From NCBI GenBank assembly GCA_037178855.1, contig JASJZC010000005.1, forward strand, positions 9,052,001 through 9,116,000: 64,000 nt of DNA. The letters run 5' to 3'. Below the pieces are notes generated by a model, which saw only the letters and a program-made list of their open reading frames with translations, did no database searches and had not been told where the DNA came from. Below are positions 56,152-64,000 of this stretch, one piece after another. The DNA is from Oscheius sp. JU75 (Eukaryota; Nematoda; Chromadorea; Rhabditida; Rhabditidae). A program made the position numbers and the translations under genes. Each line of letters begins with the position of its first letter. Within the stretch, counting starts at the first letter, position 1.

Positions 56152-58079
56152 ATGACTGGAGAATCCGATATTCTGAGAAGCATCGCCGAGGTAGGTGTTA
56201 TGCCTTAAGTTTACAACAAACACATTTCAGGGTTGGAGTGGTGAGGAAAGTGCATTGCTTCAAATGCTGTTCAATCTCGGCCTGGATGGTAAAAAATGGA
56301 GTGGCTGGGAGTACTCGAGAATTTGGAGAATTACACATACACTTCTAGAAGGGGGTTCAGTTCAAGTCGGTTCCATTTTAATAAGAACACAAAGCTTTAA
56401 TTGTAGGAAGCATTGAAGTACCTCCAAAAAATATTTCCACCCTCACGCGATATTGACGTCCGAATTGCCAACGCCGGAGCAGATATCTGGAAGGCTATCG
56501 ACTGGAAAAACGATTCTGGTCGGAATCCCACCATTCTCCTTTCTGAGCTTTTCCACTCCGATACACTTCTTCTAGCACGCATCATAAACACGCTACCTCC
56601 TGGCAGAAGGGTACTGCTACTCAAAGCCTGCGAGCCCTACTATAATGATACAGCCGTGGAGGTCCACGAAGATTTAGCTGAAGATATTGCAGGAGCTGCA
56701 AAAGTTTACGGATCCGTGCTGTTTGCTGGAGTTGCAGCCGCTACGGTCGGACTAGCAGTGGGGACATCTGCTACCATGGGAGCAGTCACCTTCGCAGCTG
56801 GAAATTTGGCAGCCGTGGCTGGGATGTATGCGTATTCCAAGGGAAAACCACTATATGATCAGTGGCAAAAGTGGAAAGAAATTGATGAAGCCTGCAGGTT
56901 AGCTTTTAATGGTTCGGTGGGGAGGGGGAACAAGCAGACATGTGGAAACGCTTAAAACCTATCGTACCCCACGCGGAGTGTATTACCTTACCCTTCCATT
57001 AGTGCTAGCCTCGGAAACAATTAAAGCGCGCGTAGCGCGCGATAGAAGCATATTCAGGGTTCGGAACTAATTCCATCAAATTCCTCGTAATTTTACCCCT
57101 AGAACCAAATTTTCAAATCCGTAGTTAGACAAAGTTCCCTGTTTCCAAAATGTGCGCCTTCATTTTCGGTCCAAATGATATACCTCACCCCATTCGCCAA
57201 AGATGCTACTTTAGGTATTTGTAACTTCTGAAACGGGAGAAAAAATAAAAATAATTCTTACAAAAGTCAAATCCACGTCATTTTTCCGAGACTGACCACT
57301 ATATAAGTTCAGTAAACAACGTATCGTCTCCTAATAGCTCAAGCGACAATTAAACCTCTTTCCCCTGGAAATTGTTCGGTTCCTATTTTCTTCTGTCAAG
57401 CTGGTGATCCTCTCTCGCGTCAATCTGTCCGTATGTTTCTTCCCAGACGAGCGACCACTGCAGAAGCAAAATTCTAGCAAAGTCCATGTTTTCCGGCTAA
57501 CTCAACTTTCTTGACTTGCTAACAATTATTGTGATCACAAAGTAACGGTTGGAAACTTCAAAAGAGATTCCCACAAGATATTATATCTTTTTGTCCGGCC
57601 ACTCAGTACCAGCTTTTTTTCACTTGGAACCTTTGATACCAATGCCTATCTATGAATCGCGTTCAGAATGTAGCGTGACTACGCCTTTTGGACGTAAGGT
57701 TGAATTAATGAAACTATAGTGTTCAATCTCAGAGGAAAGACGTTAATTAGTCTTTTGTACGAAGTATTGTTCATTTTTTGTCTGGTTCTTACTTTGGTTT
57801 GACTTCATCGAACACTTTATTATTTACTTTTGCTAACTTAGGAAGACTACTGGGAAAAGTCAAATCCCTTCTACTTTAAAGTATCCACTTTTTCACAAAT
57901 CGAGATCTTTCAGAGTGTTGGGTGTGGATAGAAATGCCTCGAAGAAGGAAATAGACACGGCCTACAGGGAGAAAATGCTGATTTCTCATCCGGATAAAGG
58001 AGGAAGCGATGAGGCCGCACATCTCCTCACACAAAGCAAGATATTCCTTTTGGAGAACATGTACAGTCATAGTTATTGA
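56152..58079 (+). CDS. J-domain membrane protein E (canonical HPD)
   Basis: The ATG at 56152 (MTGESDILRSIAEV) is followed by GWSGEESALLQMLFNLGLDG, WSGWEYSRIWRITHTLLE, and a large exon from about 56407 with EALKYLQKIFPPSRDIDV, NPTILLSELFHSDTLLLARI and VHEDLAEDIAGAAKVYGSV. The Ala/Gly-rich hydrophobic segment is LFAGVAAATVGLAVGTSATM, GAVTFAAGNLAAVAGMYAYS. The exon ends at KWKEIDEACR, where a 1-kb intron (about 56897-57931) splices in phase to VLGVDRNASKKEIDTAYREK, MLISHPDKGGSDEAAHLL and FLLENMYSHSY (stop 58077-58079). The J domain keeps HPD and a GGSDE tail. Like B, it pairs a membrane-inserting glycine-rich segment with a C-terminal J domain, but its N-terminal part is diverged. Confidence 0.78.
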
Positions 58080-58743
58080 TTTCGGTTTAAAAACAAGTTC
58101 CGAATAAACCTCATACGAAGAATAGTTATTTCAACCGCCTACCTAACCATTTAGAAGGAAACGAGCAGCTTTAATTTGGATCTTTCTTTCAAGCGACAGA
58201 ATGACTATCAGCTTCTTGAATCAGGTTCCTGGTATCAATGCTCAACTTTAATTCACTTACGACATCCATTGTTCGCAATAGCTAGAGCCACTTTCTTAAA
58301 ATAGTAGCGCGCTGCCTCGAGGAAACTACTTTCAAAAAAAATTTGCGATTGATCAGGGGTGAATGTGATACAAAATGCACAACTGCCACGGCCTCGTGAA
58401 TAACGCTAGCAGATACGGTACGAGTAAGACACGATAAGACTAGTTTACACCATAATGGATCGACATAAGAAACTATATAAGTAGTGCTATGAGCTGATTC
58501 ATTTTAACTGGAAAATGAAACAAACGCAATTTTACATGTTCCATGCGCCTTGTTTTAGAAAGAAATACGTAGCGCGACCCGTTTGTAAAAGTGTTCCGTC
58601 GTGCACCCGTCCATCCGCAAAGTCAGTGTCCCTTATATAATATATGTCCCGTTTCTTTTTTAAAGGCTCTTCTGGAGCTTGTACGTTCCTTTTGACATTG
58701 ACGACTAGGACTGGTGGACTCTGTAAAGAACAGCACCTGATAA
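58080..58743. other. Intergenic, no gene seen
   Basis: About 660 bases after the J-domain cluster. No supported exon or RNA gene. Confidence 0.5.
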
Positions 58744-58782
58744 TATTGGGTTGGCATATAAGTCTTTTCGCTTTTTGTAATC
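58744..58782 (+). repeat. Solitary mariner-type terminal repeat-like sequence
   Basis: attgggttggcatataagtc, then ttttcgctttttg, follows the pattern of mariner terminal inverted repeats (TTGG(G/C), AAGTC, TTCG, TTTTTG). I found no inverted partner nearby, so this may be one end of a lost or internally deleted element. Confidence 0.5.
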
Positions 58783-58794
58783 AAAAAGTATTGC

Positions 58795-59649
58795 TTGAGT
58801 AGACCAAACTTCGAAATATCATCATATTTAAGCGTCTTGCTCTCTCTCCTTCTGGGTATTCCGTCAAACGTCTTGATGTTGTATCGTCTTCAAAATAGGA
58901 CAATTTCTAATATCCGCTATCGTATTCTCATAGGGCGGCCACAGGGGGCATTGCAACGCACTACAGCACACTTCTGTTCAAAATATATGTGGAGTTAGAC
59001 TGCTTGATGGAGAAATACATCAACAACTCCAAAGTATGTCCTTGCGGCTGCATTAAAACCTCTAAACAAAATCATTAAAGTGGGACATTCTGGTCTATCC
59101 GAATACAGCTTACCTGATAATGATCTCGTTTGTGGGTTTCTCCTGCTTCATTGGTATTCTATCGGTAAAAACAAGACAGATGAATACAACTGTTCGAAAC
59201 ACACAAATGAGAGTAGCTATTCAGGTCATTCTTCACTCAAAAAAAATACTCGCTACAGATTCTTCTACTTTAAATCACGCTTTTCGTGAGCTACTATCCT
59301 ATGCAAGTTATAGAGGCATATTCTGCAGCCATGTCGAAATGATACACTGAAATCATTATGCCCTTCGTACCGAGGATTGGAAGCTTAAGTCTAGAGGAAG
59401 TAGGGCCCTCTATTGAAGAACTTTCAAGGGAAATGAAAAGTTTTATCCAGTTTGCTATGATTATTAAATCGGTACTTTTTTTCTACATGCAACAATGATA
59501 AATTTCAGGTGACACTAGTTGTAAACTACATTTTTCCCGTCCTGCAGACTCTTTTGATGTGGCTTGCGTTGAAGATACTTTGGAAAAGCAGTCATGTTCA
59601 GATTTCAGTTTCTGCTCCGAGTGTTTCCGTTAACACTACGAAAGTTTAA
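58795..59649 (+). pseudogene. Receptor paralog, broken 7TM gene
   Basis: Plus-strand remains of a receptor closely related to the intact gene at 59974-61076. Matching pieces: LSVLLSLLLGIPSNVLMLYR then NIRYRILI (TM1), YVELDCLMEKYINNSK (TM3 area), WDILVYPNTAYLIMISFVGF, SCFIGILSVKTRQMN (TM5), and the C-terminal NYIFPVLQTLLMWLALKILW ending SVNTTKV (stop 59647-59649). A frameshift follows RYRILI, and TM2 and the TM4 region are not recoverable, so it is probably a pseudogene. It points toward its paralog (convergent arrangement). Confidence 0.65.
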
Positions 59650-59973
59650 AGCCAACAGTAGAATACAGCTCGATTTAAAAGAAACGAATATACATCTAAC
59701 ACTACATGCTCGTCTGTGTTTTCGCATTTTTTTAGAGGAAAAGCTCACATAATCTTAGAAACAGCAGGATAACTTCCTAACTTCCAGCACAATGAGAGCT
59801 GCGCAGCTTCGTAGATTTGAACTTGTGCATTAGAGCTTGTGAACAGTCAAAGTGGAGACGAATGAGAATCACAGTTTGCAAAGCGTACCAATCGTGCCAA
59901 ACATTGCTTATCTATCTCTATCCGTTAAAGCGAACAAAAATCAAACATTGAAACTCAACAAACACAGTATTCA
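59650..59973. other. Gap between convergent receptor paralogs
   Basis: About 320 bases between two convergent stops. No feature recognised. Confidence 0.5.
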
Positions 59974-61076
59974 TTAGTTTGACGTTATGATCGGTGTGGA
60001 ACTTTTTACAGCAACCATTTTGTCCGTCTGTTTGTTACCTCTTCGTAGCATCTTCAGAGCCAGCCACATGAGAAGAGCTTGATCAAGCGGGAAAACGTGC
60101 TCAGAGTAGACGCTTATCTGTGAAACATCGCCTCTGGTGATTTTAGCCTTCCTACCTTCAATAATGTGAGCGAAAAAGAGATAACTTTATTCAATTCTAG
60201 ACTCCATTTGTCGTAAATATCCTGAGCGAACGTTTTCAAATACAACTTTTCGAGTCGGTTTAGCTCGCCCATGAAAAATGAGGACGTGGTATACGAATAG
60301 AACTTGAAGAATAGTCTCATTTGCAGTTGAAGTATCTAATTGTTTTTAAGATATTGCTTTCCTTTAAACTTCTTATTTGGAGAAACAGAGAAACTGTTAC
60401 GCGTCGTTGTGCTCTTTGACTATAGCGGCTCATTCTGAATGTTTTTAAGCAGAAGATTCCGAAAAAAGAAACCAAACAGCAGGCCCAAGATATAAAGATG
60501 TAAAGCAAGCTGGAGAAAAATCTGGTAAAGTCTGTCTGAAAATGAAATGAAGCGTTTAAGTTTGTAGGACCCACAAAACTGATTAGTCCAAGTAAAAAAA
60601 ATACATCCGACAAAATAAGAAAAACCAAGTTTGACGTAGTAGTTAGAAGAAACATGCAGAAATCAAGTTTGGGCTGCCTAAAAAGTTAGCCGGTTCCTTA
60701 AAAACATCATCTACTTTATGATCTGAGTTTTCCAGTATATTAGCATGACAGTGAGCAAAAACAGCTCACAGTCAAATGTAAGTTCTGTTAGAAGCATGAT
60801 AGCAGTATTGAATGATGGTCCACAAGTCAGATGTTGCAGAGCTCGCAGAAGTATGACAAGAAGAGTGCTAACACAGATAGCAATTAGTAAAAACCGGTAA
60901 CGATTGCTTGCAAAAGAGCGTTGGCAGACTCTGTACAGCAGGACTAGATTAAGTGGCAGTCCAAGCAGAACTCCCAATATTAAAGTAATTTGGTGATCGA
61001 TGTCTAGCTCAAGAAATACTATAGAACAGACGTATTCCTTTGCATTGATTGCGGTTGTTGTAGTATTTCTAACCAT
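59974..61076 (-). CDS. Seven-transmembrane receptor of an unnamed nematode family
   Basis: Exon 1 starts with ATG at 61076 (MVRNTTTTAINAKEYVCSIV) and gives LGVLLGLPLNLVLLYRVCQR (TM1), FLLIAICVSTLLVILLRALQ (TM2), IMLLTELTFDCELFLLTVML (TM3). After an in-phase intron: NLVFLILSDVFFLLGLISFV (TM4), LLYIFISWACCLVSFFGIFC (TM5), a basic loop (RMSRYSQRAQRRV), MRLFFKFYSYTTSSFFMGEL, and the last exon YSEHVFPLDQALLMWLALKM ending TPIITSN (stop 59974-59976). Membrane topology and exon layout fit nematode chemoreceptors, and no lesion was seen, but it lacks the signatures I know for Srh, Str, Srd or Srg classes. The tandem broken paralog shares the same N- and C-terminal motifs. Confidence 0.75.
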
Positions 61077-61466
61077 CTTCGACCTTGAAATAGTCTAAAA
61101 GGAAGTGGGACGTCAATTGAAAGTAATCAAAAGACCCTTCTTAGAAATAGATGGTACGATAACCTCATTCCCGCCGAATTACAAGAATTGGTCTCTAGTT
61201 CGTGAGAAAGGGAAATGTTCTCTGAAGAAATAGTCGACGCTTTCATTTCCAAATTGACTTTTACGGAAAGACCGATGCTGAACACCGCAATTTCTAAGGA
61301 GACACTTTCATGTTAGTCAGCAAACAGTTACGTCTCGGAACCGCATTCAGCTACAAGATTTGCCATCCCGTTGAAGTCGTTCACGTTTTCTGGGAATGTT
61401 GTACGTCTGAGGAGCATTTTCCACTGCTCAAAATCTTTATAAGGTACAGTAAGGTTCATTTCACAA
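61077..61466. other. Intergenic, no gene seen
   Basis: About 390 bases, upstream of one receptor and downstream of another. It presumably holds the promoter of the receptor starting at 61076; no motif recognised. Confidence 0.5.
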
Positions 61467-62763
61467 TCACTTCGCAATAACGGGCAGCGTCGTGTTCCTG
61501 TTATTACTCGGATGCCTCAATAACGTGCTTACTATGAATTTTCTGTATGGCCGATATGATAAGAGATACGATGCTGTGCCCAAAGGAACAGCACAAGTAC
61601 CTATAAAACAAGCGAGTATCCACAAGTCAAATCTCCAGCTTCGGGTGAACAGAAGGTAGATCATAGGCGTTGCACAGAACACTAGAGCACCACCAAGAGC
61701 AACGATCTGTACAATCTACTTTATGACAAAAAGCAAAGCTTACCAAGCCCAATAACCCCATAAGAACTTCAATGTGCTGCTTTTGTGTTGTGTTAGACAA
61801 TCGACCAGTTTTCACAATTTTGTAGATGTTAACTGTGCAAAATATAATCATAAACGAGATATAAGCGACGGCAAATGGGTAGAAAACAGCTGCGGTATAC
61901 CCTGCTGGATTGCTCGGACTAAATTGTCCCAAAATATTGGGAATGGTGAAGATGTTGGGAGTAATCACATGAAACCGGCCGAACTCTCTCTGCTTGAAAA
62001 GTTCTTGATCTTCTTGAGTTAAAATGGAAACCAAGGGAATAGAAGATAGTGTTATGATGGGGTAGGTTATTATGTATGTTGTCCATCGAATGACTCGTTT
62101 GTTCAATGGATGCCAGGGTGGTAGAAGAATGTCAAGACGGTAGTAGAAAAGTGCCCCAACTGCTGAGAAACACCCTAAATTGGAATAAATGATTAGCTGG
62201 AAGCTTTTGCTATCGTGACGTTCTGTAAAGTACAATAAAAGGTTGCAAAATGTGATTTTATAAAATGTCAAGCGCCTAACCAGATGTAGCTATGTACTTT
62301 CTGTCATTCGCGCAGATGTTCAACATCGCAAATCTTAAAGGACTAAAAATTTAAAAAAGATTATTACTTACCCATGAGCAGACATGCCAGCATTTGTGTC
62401 TGAAATAGTTGGGACATGCCCCAGTCGGTAAACAGGCCAACTGCGTGGACAGCTGAGTACGGAAGAAGGATTTGAGGGAAACTGAACCATCCAACACAGA
62501 TAAGCGTTAGAGTTAGCCTAAAGCGAATGTTGGTACTCATTCAAAGAGACTGTCATGTGATAGGAAATTAGGATTCGAAAATCATAGGACAAGTGCTTAG
62601 GCGTATGGTATGAAATGAAATATGCTCCAAACAAAGCCAGACAGGCTGTTAAACAGGCGTTTATCTACAAACGAAGGCTGTTTGAGCAAGAATTTCGAAC
62701 AACTTTGACAGGGATGTTTTGTAGAAAAGGGGACTCCTCGTAATAGGGGTTCGAGACGTTCAT
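61467..62763 (-). CDS. Serpentine chemoreceptor, Srh/Sri-like
   Basis: The ATG at 62763 (MNVSNPYYEESPFLQNIPVK) splices over a 39-nt intron to INACLTACLALFGAYFISYH and the class-typical TPKHLSYDFRILISYHMTVS after TM1. Next come LICVGWFSFPQILLPYSAVH, GLFTDWGMSQLFQTQMLACL (TM2-TM3), FYYRLDILLPPWHPLNKRVI (TM3 end), YIITYPIITLSSIPLVSILT (TM4), GYTAAVFYPFAVAYISFMII (TM5), IVALGGALVFCATPMIYLLF (TM6) and FIGTCAVPLGTASYLLSYRP YRKF (TM7 with the class-typical YRPYRKF end). The stop is at 61467-61469. Frames are open across the exons examined. Same broad family as the receptor at 9758-13884. Confidence 0.82.
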
Positions 62764-63290
62764 TCGGCTTGCAGACGTTTATTGACAAGAAGAGAGGTTC
62801 ACCTGCTAGTCATCTCATGAAAGGAAAGACATACTTCTAAGTTCAGACAAGTAAAAGAGTAATTGTGCAAGACAGGTGGAGCTGAGCATCGGCCTGATAA
62901 AATGTACGGTTGGCAGTTCAGACATCTTTCACAGTTCAGCAAGCCTTAGCATATCTTCGAACGGGTTACATGTTTCTCTCGGAAGAGTCAAACAGTTTGT
63001 GATTACTGATTCAGGTGTCTATTGTTACCTGTCTCTGTTGCACATTCCAATTACGACAAGATAGAGAGATGTGAAAGAACGTACCGAATTAATTTTTCTA
63101 CGTTATGCCTCCAATCTCAAAAGGAATTTAATATAAAAGTGATCAGACTCTTACATGAATCGAAATCATATGTCCCACACGGAAGTCTTTGAACTGAAAT
63201 CTACCAAGTTGTTATTTCATTTTCCACATGGCAATGCAAAAGTAGACCGAGATTCATATTTGCACACAACAAACACTGCTTATACTCTTG
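62764..63290. other. Intergenic, no gene seen
   Basis: About 525 bases between the receptor start and the stop of the Cys-rich gene. No supported exon. Confidence 0.5.
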
Positions 63291-63586
63291 CTAAGCAATA
63301 GTGGTCCTGTTTTCACAGGGCATATCCAGATTATTCTTGGTTGGGCATCCCTTAAAACACCATAGGGACTCCGGTGTATTTGGCTTCGAGCTCTGACAAG
63401 CCTTCCTTTGACTGCAAATTTTGTGTTTGCATACGTGGCGGTGACAGAATGCGTCCGAGCAGCAGTGTTTTTGGTCGATGCAGTATCGCCGTCCATCTAT
63501 TACTTGGAAGAGGAGAAACTGAGAGAGGATAAGGAGGATATGTCACTAATTCTTACAACAGAGAGAAGAATGAGAAGTAAACGCAT
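63291..63586 (-). CDS. Small secreted ten-cysteine protein
   Basis: Two exons: 63557-63586 (MRLLLILLSV) and 63291-63518, joined in phase 0 across a 38-nt intron. The product is 85 residues: a hydrophobic leader ending FLLFQVIDG, then a dibasic-like GRR, then a basic mature part. The mature part has ten cysteines in the pattern C-x5-CC-x4-C-x4-C-x4-C-x5-C-x12-C-x3-C-x9-C (short pieces: KHCCSDAFC, HVCKHKIC, LWCFKGC, MPCENRT). The spaced pattern and even count suggest five disulfides and an extracellular protein. I do not recognise the family. The reading frame differs from the longer open frames on this strand, which lack cysteines, and this supports the spliced model. Confidence 0.75.
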
Positions 63587-64000
63587 GGTTTTCTTGGAAA
63601 ATATCTTGAAATGCGAGGTTGTTTTCCAGGGAGCGCTGGTGAATCAGGCAACAATTGTTGAAAGAAGCGCTTGCTTTAATAGGGAGCCAAGCACAAACAG
63701 GCTTATCGCTTACTGAAAAAAACCAACTATCCCATATATGTCAAAACAATTTTGGCGTCGTTTTAAGTTATTAGTGGAGGCTGTAAAAGAGCGAGGGCGA
63801 CGGAGGACGACTTACGGAATTCCAGCAAAACACTTTTGACTCACAATATCAGCTATCTAATGTATGTCCTTTTAGAAGATTTAGTCTCTCCCCTATGAAC
63901 TCGACAACACCCTAAATTCTAACCTGTACCTCTCGGCAAGCACAAGATATCTTACTAGGATATAGGCTTGACAATCAGATTAATGTAAAAGTTTGATCGT
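63587..64000. other. Right edge, no gene seen
   Basis: About 410 bases upstream of the Cys-rich gene. No supported exon; it may hold that gene's promoter. Confidence 0.5.

Noticed and set aside
57020-57045. GCGCGC-type short inverted repeat
   Set aside because: Too short and in the large intron of member E; expected by chance for a CG-alternating run.
63408-63716. Plus-strand frame of 102 codons
   Set aside because: Lies opposite the Cys-rich gene, has no leader or motif, and the minus-strand spliced model explains the sequence better.
1-64000. CRISPR array, operon promoter or bacterial-type genes
   Set aside because: No spaced direct repeats of array type were seen, and intron structure and gene families are eukaryotic throughout.
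1-64000. tRNA genes
   Set aside because: I scanned by eye for the T-arm GGTTCGAATCC-type box and found no match with a foldable cloverleaf; a covariance-model search would be decisive.

Overview
The window reads as nuclear DNA of a free-living (rhabditid-type) nematode. The reasons are: very short introns (many 35-45 nt) ending in TTTCAG; several nematode serpentine chemoreceptor genes; ground-like (hedgehog-related), C-type lectin and Kunitz secreted proteins; an EGO-1/RRF-type RNA-dependent RNA polymerase; a 5S rRNA gene close to the Caenorhabditis sequence; and RTE-clade LINEs plus Tc/mariner relics. All gene models are my own manual splicing from reading frames and GT/AG sites. No database search was run, so family names rest on recognised motifs.

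Layout. 1-6 kb: minus-strand secreted proteins, namely a tandem ground-like gene with at least four domains that runs off the left edge, two small Cys-containing secreted proteins and a C-type lectin. 6.7-12.8 kb: two RTE-type LINEs. The second sits antisense inside the last intron of a Srh/Sri-like receptor whose five exons (9758-13884) still join in frame. 14.7-17.4 kb: a second lectin with a Thr-rich stalk and another receptor. 18-25 kb: a lipid and xenobiotic block on the minus strand, made of an acyl-CoA thioesterase II (with an apparent 2-nt frameshift), a cytochrome P450 and a 4CL-type acyl-CoA synthetase. 26-31 kb: a small secreted protein and two receptors, one decayed. 31.7-35.7 kb: a receptor-tyrosine-kinase-like protein lacking two catalytic residues (a predicted pseudokinase). 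36.4-37.3 kb: a three-domain Kunitz protein. 38.4-45.6 kb: the RNA-dependent RNA polymerase, whose introns hold a sense-oriented 5S rRNA gene and a 5'-truncated LINE fragment with target-site duplication.

46-47.6 kb: decayed lectin-like exons. 47.9-58.1 kb: the most unusual region, a plus-strand tandem cluster of about six related genes or fragments. Each combines a helical N-terminal part, a conserved W-x2-G-[DE]-[IM]-T motif or related segment, a Gly/Ala-rich (glycine-zipper-like) membrane segment and a C-terminal J domain. Two members keep the HPD motif, two have HPN and a fragment has HPE. The cluster is broken by a Tc-type transposase relic and by a nearly intact RTE LINE. 58.7-63.6 kb: a mariner-like terminal repeat, a convergent pair of receptor paralogs (one broken, one intact), a further Srh/Sri-like receptor and a ten-cysteine small secreted protein.

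Most genes fall into environment-facing classes (chemoreceptors, lectins, secreted Cys-rich proteins, detoxification, small-RNA amplification). With the high transposon load, this looks like a fast-evolving accessory region, not a conserved housekeeping segment.
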